Source: Deltaproteobacteria bacterium (GTDB lineage Bacteria; Desulfobacterota; Desulfarculia; Adiutricales; Adiutricaceae). From it: DNA of 33,072 nt. The position numbers and the translations under genes are program-made. Within the stretch, counting starts at the first letter, position 1; every line of letters starts with the position of its first letter. The stretch spans positions 1 to 33,072 of the forward strand of contig JAISEL010000068.1 of the NCBI GenBank assembly GCA_031264185.1, read 5' to 3'. The notes beneath the pieces are model-generated. The model saw nothing but the letters and a program-made list of their open reading frames with translations. It searched no databases and had not been told where the DNA came from. Of the stretch, positions 26,292-33,072 are shown one piece after another.

Positions 26292-27779
26292 AAAATCAAT
26301 CTTTTTTGGGAGACCAAATTTAAGTGCAGGAAAACTTACTTGTTGTTAAGAAAACGCAGGTTTATAAACATAAAAAATAGCATTTTATCTATAAAAAAGT
26401 CTCTTTATTGTTTTTTTAAATCTGATATTGTCGTAAAAATATGCTTATTGATCTAAGTACAATCTTTTTTCTAAATTAATCTCTACTCAAGAGATTGTGG
26501 AAACCACAGGGGGCACAACTCTAAGGGTCAAGACTTATTTACCATGAAAATCCGTGTTAGTGCTAACTTATCAAAAAATTTTATTTTTATCAATGCTTAT
26601 AAGGAGCAAATCTGTAATTCTACCCCGCCATTAATAAAACTGTCCAGCAGTCCTAAATTTCGATAAGACCAATGGAAGTCGTTGATTTTATTATATTTTT
26701 TGTATTTCCTGACAAACTTTCATGGGACAAGCCTCGGCCACAGTTATTCCGTTTGAAAAGGACTCTGCTGAGGCTTGGTTCAAGCTGTCTTCCGTTTTTG
26801 CGTCCAAAGCCGGAGGGAGTTCAAGAGACGATTTGTTAAGGAATGTTTTTATAATAAAACAGAGGCCGAGCCAGGGGAATGACTCTTCCAACTGTCGGCT
26901 TAGTCAACATAAGCGGATTGGTAATCCTGCCCAGCAGACTGTTTGTCCCTGAGGTGGCTGGATTTTTTTCTGTAGTTTCAGCCGGTTCGCCATACTCTGT
27001 TTTCTGGTCAATTGAGTTCGAGTCATGGCAGTTTTCAGCTGGTGAATTTGTTTTTACCCTATCTTTGATCTTGGGAATCTGTGGTAAAGTTGTGTTGAAC
27101 AGCGAATTCTACCAAGATCCGGAGAATCTTCCTGGTCAATTTGATTGCCGACTTGGTGTCAGGGCAGTTAGTTTCGATTTCGCCAATGGAGGGAGACAGA
27201 CTCCTGATTAGTCCCTAAAGATCCATGTTCAGGGCTTCAACCTCCATGAGTGGCGGAATGGCGGTTCTCCCTATAAAAAGTCCAAAAAAATTTTAAGCAC
27301 TTTTTAGGTCTTAATAGCAGTTATTATGCTACTAAAAATCTATTTACCATTTAAATAGTAATTTTTAGTTCGAATATTATTTTTTTCTATATTTTAAACT
27401 CTTGACATGCTTTCCAATTTTTGCTAACGTAACAGAAAATAACTTTCAGGCTTGGTTTTACCAGAGTTAATCTTTCCCTGCAGTCACTTAGTTTAGCTAA
27501 GTAATCGTATAAACTACTTAGTGGAATGTCTTGATGAATTCTAAATCCCAAAAACCACCATCTCCACCAACTCTAGAAGTTGGAGAAAAATTAGACTTTT
27601 AGCAATACTCAGTAAAGTTGTTCATTGACACTTGGTTCGCTTCATTCTCATCTTTGAAGAAAATGCATAAACGATGGTATTCGGCTTTAGTCTATTAAAA
27701 TTTTTTGCTATTTCAATACTGACTAGCCCGATTAATCTGTAAATAAACCATTCAATTGTAACTATTTAGGTTTATAAAC
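26292..27779. other. Long AT-rich region without a clear gene
   Basis: About 1.5 kb. Open frames at 26722-26952 and 26879-27211 (+) and 26691-26891 (-) overlap, lack recognisable motifs and have poor starts. The section 26690-27230 is richer in GC than its surroundings and could be an old minus-strand gene broken by several stops. The rest is AT-rich and I see no RNA gene. Confidence 0.45.
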
Positions 27780-28097
27780 ATGGAACTATGTATTGTTCAT
27801 TATAATAACGAGTTAAATGGAAGCATCCAATGCCCTAAATGTCATTGTGGCAATCTACATCATGTTAAGGTTGAGATTTTTTCAAGGCAGGAAGATAAAG
27901 GCGAAGTCTTTAATACGGTTTTTTCTAAAGGTACTCAAATTTCAATTGATAAAATTCTAGAGGCTTCAGATAATCCGTCATCGCGCAGAGAAGGGCTCAA
28001 AATTTGGTTTACATGCGAAAATTGTGATTTATATTCTGCATTAAATGTAGTTCAACATAAAGGTGAAACATTATTGTATTGGGATGATATAAGTTAA
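27780..28097 (+). CDS. Small zinc-ribbon-like hypothetical protein (105 aa)
   Basis: Two cysteine pairs, CPKC at 18-21 and CENC at 79-82, are separated by about 55 residues containing a conserved-looking NPSSRREG. The chain ends in QHKGETLLYWDD. This suggests one zinc site formed by distant knuckles. I have no firm family name. It is soluble, with no signal or membrane segment. It lies 63 bases before the PD-(D/E)XK gene on the same strand, in the same AT-rich DNA, and may belong to that cluster. Confidence 0.65.
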   Translation: MELCIVHYNNELNGSIQCPKCHCGNLHHVKVEIFSRQEDKGEVFNTVFSKGTQISIDKILEASDNPSSRREGLKIWFTCENCDLYSALNVVQHKGETLLYWDDIS

Positions 28098-28160
28098 TAA
28101 AATATTTTTAATTGTTTATATAATTTTTTTATTTTTTTAATAGATATCAACGGTTGATTT

Positions 28161-29099
28161 ATGTCAAGATTAACACCTCAGGAACTCCAAGAAGTTCAAC
28201 GTTTTCTTGCTGAAGACAAGCCTTTGCCTGAAAAATACAGGTTTCTCCTGTTTGAGGATAAGAGGGAAGAGAAGTTGGTTTTCAACGGAAAGTCTAATAA
28301 TAATTCTAATTTGGAAATAAATGTGAATAATATTTTTGAAAAGTTATGTGATTGGGCAGCTTTGCCCTATTATGTGTTGGAAACTCGAGTGGATATATTT
28401 TTGGCATATTTTCTTCCGAAGATTATAAATAAACTGAACTCTGAAGCAAAAATTACCGACGATAGTATTTTTCCACAATTTATACTACAGAAGAAAGATA
28501 AATCTCGTAAAATTGTTGATTTTGTTGCATTCGGCGATAAAGTGACATATATAATTGAATTTAAAACAAGTAATGAATCACGAAATAAAAAACAAAGTGA
28601 ATTTTTGAGAGATCCAAAACTTTTACGAGGTAACTGGAAAGAGGATCTTCTGAGTCTCTGCGAAAATCGCGTAAAAAATTCTGTTCATAAAGATAAATAT
28701 GAAAATCTCAAAGAGAAACTTGAAAAATTAGATAAAAAAGAAGCTGATAATATTGAAGTATGGGTTATTCAACCAGTAAAAGATAATAACTGTGATGAAT
28801 TATTAAAAAATAATAGTTGCGATGAAGCAGTAAAAGATAATAACAATGCTAGAAAATTAAAAATCATTACTTTTGATAGTATTATTGAAATTATTGGTGA
28901 TTTGCCGGATCCTTTGGCTGTACCTTTTAAAAGAATGCTTGAGGTCATCGTAGGAAACCAACACCCAAGGTGTAAATATTGTTATACTAGATTGAAGCAT
29001 GTTAGCCCCATGAAGTCAGGTAGATACTGGCTGTGTCAGAAAGATGAATGTAAAAAAAGATACTTTGATGTTGATGGTAAGCCAGGGGACGAGTTTTAG
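28161..29099 (+). CDS. PD-(D/E)XK nuclease-like protein with shared N-terminal module and C-terminal zinc ribbon
   Basis: The 312-aa protein has three parts. Residues 1-45 form a module (LPEKYRFLLFEDKREEKLVF) that recurs in the small gene at 29462. Residues about 55-255 contain KIVDFVAFGDKVTYIIEFKT. Asp120, Glu133 and Lys135 have the spacing and hydrophobic strands of a PD-(D/E)XK catalytic site, so a DNA endonuclease is likely. Residues 271-297 (CKYC, then C292 and C297) form a zinc ribbon. Residues 206-228 carry a short internal repeat rich in Asn and Asp (CDELLKNN, CDEAVKDNN). The low GC content contrasts with the left half of the window. It probably belongs to a restriction-type defence cluster, but I recognise no named family. 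Confidence 0.7.
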   Translation: MSRLTPQELQEVQRFLAEDKPLPEKYRFLLFEDKREEKLVFNGKSNNNSNLEINVNNIFEKLCDWAALPYYVLETRVDIFLAYFLPKIINKLNSEAKITDDSIFPQFILQKKDKSRKIVDFVAFGDKVTYIIEFKTSNESRNKKQSEFLRDPKLLRGNWKEDLLSLCENRVKNSVHKDKYENLKEKLEKLDKKEADNIEVWVIQPVKDNNCDELLKNNSCDEAVKDNNNARKLKIITFDSIIEIIGDLPDPLAVPFKRMLEVIVGNQHPRCKYCYTRLKHVSPMKSGRYWLCQKDECKKRYFDVDGKPGDEF

Positions 29100-29461
29100 T
29101 CTGCTACTTAACATTCAAAGTGACATAAAATTAGCTAAAATTGTACCCAAGGACTTAATGTCATTAAAATAGAGTGTCATCATGCCGACTTGTAGGATTT
29201 AGTGTGCGGAAAGATAGTCTGTTAGCCCCGAATCATAATTAGGACTGGCATAAACCTTTAAACCATTTATTTGAAACTTTGAAACCAGAAATAGCTTTAC
29301 AATCTTTCTTATTTGTGCCATAGATTTTATTAATTTAAATATTTGTCTGTAATTTAAAGATATCTGTACGGGTACTAAACACTCCACACTGAAGTTTATA
29401 GTCCTTAAGGTTTTTATTGTTTCTTTTTATTATTCATGTTTGCTTTTATTAGGGCTCAAAA
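29100..29461. other. Intergenic gap inside the defence cluster
   Basis: About 360 AT-rich bases with only a short minus-strand frame of no likeness to known proteins. If a methyltransferase was once complete here, nothing of its catalytic part is recognisable. Confidence 0.5.
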
Positions 29462-29677
29462 ATGGGTAAACTATCCGAAGAAGAAATACGAGAAATTAAC
29501 CGATTTCTTTCTGAAGACAAACCTTTGCCTGATAAGTACCGGTTTCTCCTGTTTGAGGACAAGCGAGAAGTAGAGTTGGTCTGGAATGGCAAGTCAAGCG
29601 ATGTTTGCAACATTGTTCTTCCTTTTCAAATAATTGAGCAAATTGATGAACAAGAGAGAAAAAAACTCATGATTTAA
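29462..29677 (+). pseudogene. Orphan N-terminal module, probable DNA methyltransferase stub
   Basis: The 71-residue frame starts KLSEEEIREINRFLSEDKPLP, continues DKYRFLLFEDKREVELVWNG, and ends VLPFQIIEQIDEQERKKLMI. Residues 1-45 match the start of the PD-(D/E)XK protein at 28161 at both protein and DNA level. From memory, this beginning with LPFQ-x-IE-x-[IV]DE is typical of some site-specific adenine/cytosine-N4 DNA methyltransferases, which continue for 400 or more residues. Here the frame stops after an A8 run and no DPPY-type motif follows in any frame before 29777. It is either a truncated methyltransferase or a free-standing small protein. Confidence 0.55.
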
Positions 29678-29776
29678 GTTTTATGTTGGAAAATAGGCCG
29701 TCTTATGTTAATTTTTTAGGTAATGACAGTCTAAAGAAACATGCTCTTGATGTACTTTTAAGGACAAAATTTTATT

Positions 29777-31588
29777 ATGCCCAGTAGTTTTAAATCCGGG
29801 GATTATGAATTAAAGAAATACCTTTTACCAAAAATTCATAACGGTGAAATTCAGCTGCCGGATTTTCAGCGTGACTGGGTCTGGGATGACGACCGGATCC
29901 GTCAGCTCATTGCCAGCATTGTCAATTCTTATCCCATCGGGGCATTGATGTTTCTGGAGTATTATCATAACGAAAATATAAAATTTAAATATCGTCACTT
30001 TACCAATATTGAAACTGAGGCCAGACCGGATTTACTGGTTTTAGATGGTCAACAGAGACTTACGGCCATGTATTGCGCTTTATACAGTGAAAAACCGATC
30101 GAAACTCGAAATCGAAACAAGAAAGTATCCCTTTATTATTATATTGACATTGAAAATAGTCTTAAAGACAGAGTTAATATTATTGATTCAATTATCTCTG
30201 TTCCATACAACAAAGTCTTTGTTGATCCCAAAAACCATCAAACTTACGATTTAATTTCCAACGAAAATGAATATTCCGCTCATATGTTCCCTCTAAATAT
30301 TATATTTGATTCCGATAAATTTCAAAAATGGTATGGCGGATATATAGAGTATCATAATTCTAACTTTCAAGAAATTTTTGCAAAATTTAGTAAATTTAGG
30401 GAAGATATTCTTGAATCAATTTTAAATTATTCTGTTCCTGTAATTATTTTAACTAAAGAAACAACTAAAGAAGCTGTTTGTCAGGTTTTTGAGCATGTCA
30501 ATACCGGCGGTGTGTCGTTATCAGTTTTCGATCTGGTAACCGCTTCTTTTGCTATCAGTGATTTCCAGCTCAGAGAAGATTTAACCGAACGCCGAAAGGC
30601 TCTTGCCGAACTGCCCAGCCACCAGGCCAATGTTCTATCGGAATTCTCTGAAACCTATTTTTTAACCAGCGTGACTCTTTTAGCCAGTTATTACCGGAAA
30701 CAGGAAAATGACTCCGCCGAAGTGGTCAGTTGCAAGAAAGGTGACGTTTTAAGTCTCAGTGTCGAGGATTATAATCAATACATAGACAGACTTATTGACG
30801 GCCTGACAGCGGCGGCCCGGTTTCTGAATGAAAATCGGATTTTTACGGCCAAGGATCTGCCGTACAACACCCAGATAATCCCTTTAGCGGTTTTGATGGT
30901 AATTTTGAAAAACCAGTTGGACGACAATTCGGTCAAATCAAAAATTAACTGGTGGTACTGGTGCGGGGTATTTGGCGAGTTGTACAGCAGTGCCATTGAA
31001 ACCCGGTTTGCTGCGGATGTCACAGAAATTCCTAACTGGCTTGACGGAAGATCGGAACCGGATACTGTGGTCAGATCTTTTTTTCAGCCGACCAGACTTC
31101 TGACTCTGGTCTCCCGCAACAGTGCCGCCTACAAAGGTCTCATGGCTAGGATCCTAAAGAATGGGGCTCTAGATTTGAAAAGCGGCAGCCCCATTGATTT
31201 TGCTACTTACAGTAATTTAAATGTAGATATTCACCATATTTTTCCGCAAAAATTTTGTAAAGACAAAGAAATACCGCATAATTTAACCAATTGTGTCGTA
31301 AATAAAACGCCGATTTCCAGCAGAACGAACCAGATAATAGGTGGCGATGCGCCCAGCGAATATTTGAAGAAACTTGAGACCAACTATAGCATTAGTTCAG
31401 AGTCACTGAATTCCTACCTACAGACCCATTTGATAAATCCAGTCCTTATTCGCTCTGACAGTTTTCAGCCCTTCTTTAACCTTCGAGCCAAAGCACTCCT
31501 TAACCTCATCAGTCAGGCCACAGGTCGGGCCATCTCCAATTTAGACAGTCCAGAAGTGATCCAGGCTTTCGGTGGTCCTTTGAAATGA
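29777..31588 (+). CDS. DUF262 / HNH (GmrSD-like) protein
   Basis: The 603-aa protein has the DUF262 domain at the N-terminus, with LPDFQRDWVW at 27-36 and LDGQQRLTA at 89-97. This ParB/sulfiredoxin-like fold binds and hydrolyses nucleotide in GmrS and related defence proteins. The C-terminus has a DUF1524-type HNH site: DIHHIFP at 484-490 (His486, His487), then Asn505, Asn509 and Asn518. GmrSD, SspE and BrxU proteins combine these domains to restrict modified phage DNA, so a type IV-like restriction role is likely. The target modification is unknown. Codon usage is mosaic: the 5' end and the 3' half are GC-richer, while roughly 30060-30480 is AT-rich. The Shine-Dalgarno (AAGGA, 15 bases upstream) is weak. 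Confidence 0.85.
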   Translation: MPSSFKSGDYELKKYLLPKIHNGEIQLPDFQRDWVWDDDRIRQLIASIVNSYPIGALMFLEYYHNENIKFKYRHFTNIETEARPDLLVLDGQQRLTAMYCALYSEKPIETRNRNKKVSLYYYIDIENSLKDRVNIIDSIISVPYNKVFVDPKNHQTYDLISNENEYSAHMFPLNIIFDSDKFQKWYGGYIEYHNSNFQEIFAKFSKFREDILESILNYSVPVIILTKETTKEAVCQVFEHVNTGGVSLSVFDLVTASFAISDFQLREDLTERRKALAELPSHQANVLSEFSETYFLTSVTLLASYYRKQENDSAEVVSCKKGDVLSLSVEDYNQYIDRLIDGLTAAARFLNENRIFTAKDLPYNTQIIPLAVLMVILKNQLDDNSVKSKINWWYWCGVFGELYSSAIETRFAADVTEIPNWLDGRSEPDTVVRSFFQPTRLLTLVSRNSAAYKGLMARILKNGALDLKSGSPIDFATYSNLNVDIHHIFPQKFCKDKEIPHNLTNCVVNKTPISSRTNQIIGGDAPSEYLKKLETNYSISSESLNSYLQTHLINPVLIRSDSFQPFFNLRAKALLNLISQATGRAISNLDSPEVIQAFGGPLK

Positions 31589-31811
31589 AATTCTTGTAGG
31601 CATTTAACCAGCTTTCAGAAAAAACAACGCATTATAATTCTTTATACTTTAAATATAGTGGATGTCTTTTGTTAGTTAGTCTCTATTCTAATTGCTTGAT
31701 ATTTTTTAACTTAAAAGCACGTGAATCAGTCACCATATCTGCTATTCAGGAATGAGATGGACCAAAGTAGGAATTCGCTCTAATCTCCGCTTTATAGAAA
31801 AACGCGTTTCA

Positions 31812-31855
31812 AACCGCTTCAGCGGTTCGGTAAGCAGTCGTTTTACGACTGCTTA
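31812..31855 (+). promoter_or_regulatory. Tandem RNA hairpins in the leader
   Basis: Hairpin 1 is AACCGC-TTCA-GCGGTT (31812-31827). Hairpin 2 is TAAGCAGTCG-TTTTA-CGACTGCTTA (31831-31855). Both stems are perfect and only three bases separate them. Neither has a T-tract, so they are not terminators. Two adjacent stem-loops upstream of phage genes recall the put antitermination RNAs of phage HK022, but the sequence is not known to match. Confidence 0.5.
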
Positions 31856-31913
31856 TCAAAAAATTTCATATATATATTATTTATTTGATATAGTTTTGAT
31901 TAAAGCTTTAAGG

Positions 31914-31946
31914 CCGCCCGTGTTTAGGCACGGTGCGGTTTTTTTT
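31914..31946 (+). terminator. Terminator-like hairpin just before the Erf-like gene
   Basis: CCGC+CCGTG pairs with CACGG+GCGG with one bulged T, loop TTTAGG, followed by T8. The Shine-Dalgarno GGAGG begins three bases after the T-tract. It could attenuate or insulate the gene. Confidence 0.75.
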
Positions 31947-31964
31947 ATTGGAGGTGTTCTCATC

Positions 31965-32669
31965 ATGGAAATGTTCTGTTCCGAAGACGTTAAAGAGCTG
32001 GCAGGCGCGATGCTTAAGGTTCAGGCGGAAATCAATCCTGCCATCAAAGACGCTGCAAATCCTTTCGCTAAAAGCCGGTACGCCACGCTCAATTCGGTAA
32101 TCACCGCTTCGAGAGAGGCCTTATTGAAAAATGAGATTTGGGTCGTTCAATTTCCGGTTCCGGTCGAATCCGGTCACCTGGGACTGGTCACCAAACTGAC
32201 CCATGGCCCCAGCGGCCAATGGCAGTCTTCCCTCATGGTCATGCCGCTGGCAAAATTCGATCCTCAAGGTTACGGCAGCGCAATGACCTATGCCAGGCGA
32301 TATTCAATGGCGGCTCTGATTGGAATCATAGTGGAGGACGATGACGGCGAAAAGGCCTGCGGCCATACAGCCGCTATTCATGATGTATCTAAGCAAGCTT
32401 CAAAATCCAACGGCCATTCGACATTCAACCGTTCTTTCGGGGACAGGCTCCCGGAAGGCGAACCGCTCGATAAGCTCCAGCTTGACAGACTCCCCAAACT
32501 TAACGGTGTCACCTATAAGAGCGTCAAAGGCAATGACGGCTCACTTTGCATTATTGCTGTCGGCGACACATACCCCAAAAGAGACATTCTCTCCGGAACA
32601 GGATTCAGATGGAATCCGGGGAAAAATGTCTGGTGGCGCAATGCCGACACGGCTCAAACCGCTGCCTGA
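31965..32669 (+). CDS. erf: Erf-family single-strand annealing protein (phage recombinase)
   Basis: Erf proteins anneal complementary single strands in phage recombination. The 234-aa chain carries the family core at residues 1-130: INPAIKDAANPFAKSRYATL, then SVITASREALLKN, GQWQSSLMVMPL, and GSAMTYARRYSMAALIGI ending in VEDDDGEKA. A polar linker (about 135-160) leads to a second small domain ending YPKRDILSGTGFRWNPGKNVWW, a pattern seen in other small accessory domains. I start at the ATG at 31965, after GGAGG, because the upstream extension of the frame is unlike Erf. It is followed by an exonuclease gene, the normal partner of a phage annealase. Confidence 0.88.
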   Translation: MEMFCSEDVKELAGAMLKVQAEINPAIKDAANPFAKSRYATLNSVITASREALLKNEIWVVQFPVPVESGHLGLVTKLTHGPSGQWQSSLMVMPLAKFDPQGYGSAMTYARRYSMAALIGIIVEDDDGEKACGHTAAIHDVSKQASKSNGHSTFNRSFGDRLPEGEPLDKLQLDRLPKLNGVTYKSVKGNDGSLCIIAVGDTYPKRDILSGTGFRWNPGKNVWWRNADTAQTAA

Positions 32670-32704
32670 CCGGTCTTCGCACAATTTTCCTTCTGTCATG
32701 TCAT

Positions 32705-32733
32705 GCCCCCTGCTCAGGGGGCTTTATTTTTTT
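32705..32733 (+). terminator. Terminator-like hairpin between the Erf-like and exonuclease genes
   Basis: GCCCCCT (32705-32711) and AGGGGGC (32716-32722) form a perfect stem with loop GCTC, followed by TTTATTTTTTT. The AGGAG Shine-Dalgarno of the next gene begins two bases later. Confidence 0.85.
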
Positions 32734-32745
32734 CAGGAGTTAACC

Positions 32746-33072
32746 ATGCCCAGTGAAAATGAAATTCTCGCTCTTCTGGCTGAAGGGCTGGAAGCGGCTT
32801 CCAGGAATCAGGCGGCCTTGGAACTTGGAGATCGTAGTTCCTATTTGGGACTTTCAGATCTGGCCGGAGCCATGTCCTGTCCCAGGCCGGTAATTTTGAA
32901 TAAGGTTTTGGAAGATACCAAGCCTCAGTCGCTTCAAAATCTTTTGCAGCTCACTCGCGGCCATTGGCTGGAGTCAGGCATCGAAAGGTCTTTTGAAAAT
33001 CTCGGCGTCAGTTTCATCCGCCAGATGGAAATAGCTGTTCAGCATGAAGACGTTCCGATAAAAGCCCACTTG
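32746..33072 (+). CDS. Cas4/RecB-like PD-(D/E)XK exonuclease, partial (runs off the window)
   Basis: From the ATG at 32746, preceded by AGGAG at six bases, the frame is open to the window's end for 109 codons. It contains YLGLSDLAGAMSCPRPVILN, a start and CPR motif like Cas4/RecB-family exonucleases. TRGHWLESGIERSFENLGV, with the helix Glu, and MEIAVQHEDVPIKAHL follow, which usually leads into the catalytic Asp (x-x-x-D). The catalytic Glu-x-Lys lies beyond the window. Directly after an Erf-family annealing protein, it is the expected 5'-3' exonuclease of a two-component phage recombination system. Confidence 0.7.
   Translation, partial: MPSENEILALLAEGLEAASRNQAALELGDRSSYLGLSDLAGAMSCPRPVILNKVLEDTKPQSLQNLLQLTRGHWLESGIERSFENLGVSFIRQMEIAVQHEDVPIKAHL

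Larger units (their letters stand above)
31589..31964. other. Leader region of the phage-type recombination operon
   Basis: About 375 bases between the DUF262 gene and the Erf-like gene. The open frame runs back to 31752, but no family likeness exists upstream of the ATG at 31965. The stretch instead contains two tandem hairpins and a terminator-like hairpin, listed separately. Confidence 0.65.

Noticed and set aside
26691-27211. Three overlapping open frames
   Set aside because: The + frames are hydrophobic only because they are antisense to a polar, stop-interrupted minus frame. Nothing recognisable.
31752-31964. N-terminal extension of the Erf-like frame
   Set aside because: It is translated from the leader hairpins and terminator, and GGAGG with ATG at 31965 fits the family start.

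Overview
The window looks like chromosomal DNA of a flagellated, diderm, deltaproteobacterium-like organism (Desulfobacterota is my best guess, by inference). The evidence is a GspE-type ATPase, an IHF/HU-type protein, two sequences matching the sigma-28 (FliA) promoter consensus, a YjfB-like putative motility protein, an HD-GYP protein and a type V autotransporter. No rRNA, complete tRNA or CRISPR array is visible.

The left part (about 1.2-13.9 kb) is ordinary, moderately GC-rich chromosome. It holds a GspE/PilB-type secretion ATPase, recN and an MFS transporter, all on the + strand. Next come two tandem sigma-28-like promoters followed by two unrecognised small genes, then a secreted TPR protein. 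A leftward block follows with diacylglycerol kinase, a 130-aa unknown and an RluA-type pseudouridine synthase. Divergent from it is a natural fusion of RsmG (16S rRNA m7G methyltransferase) with a SpoU/TrmH RNA methyltransferase. A YjfB-like gene with its own sigma-28-like promoter, an IHF/HU gene and a tandem HD-GYP protein complete this part.

The middle (13.9-18.5 kb) is decayed accessory DNA. Two MITE-like elements with the same 26-bp terminal inverted repeats bracket a broken AAA-ATPase/PD-(D/E)XK gene, which has one frameshift at a T7 tract and one in-frame stop. From 18.4 to 21.8 kb lies a large, Asn/Gly-rich repetitive autotransporter with two hairpins after its stop codon, the second being a clear terminator.

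The right part (22.8-33.07 kb) is a mobile-element graveyard and probable defence island. It contains a P4-type integrase truncated at the start of its catalytic domain. A second integrase remnant, with a nonsense codon at position 18, lies just downstream of a tRNA-Leu-like 3' end (a probable att core) and a terminator. Small zinc-ribbon proteins follow. An AT-rich cluster comes next: a PD-(D/E)XK nuclease-like protein, an orphan 71-aa ORF sharing its N-terminal module (probably the stub of a DNA methyltransferase) and a DUF262-HNH (GmrSD-like) protein. The right edge enters a prophage-type recombination module, an Erf-family annealing protein plus a Cas4/RecB-like exonuclease that runs off the end. 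Each of these two genes has a terminator-like hairpin directly before its Shine-Dalgarno sequence.
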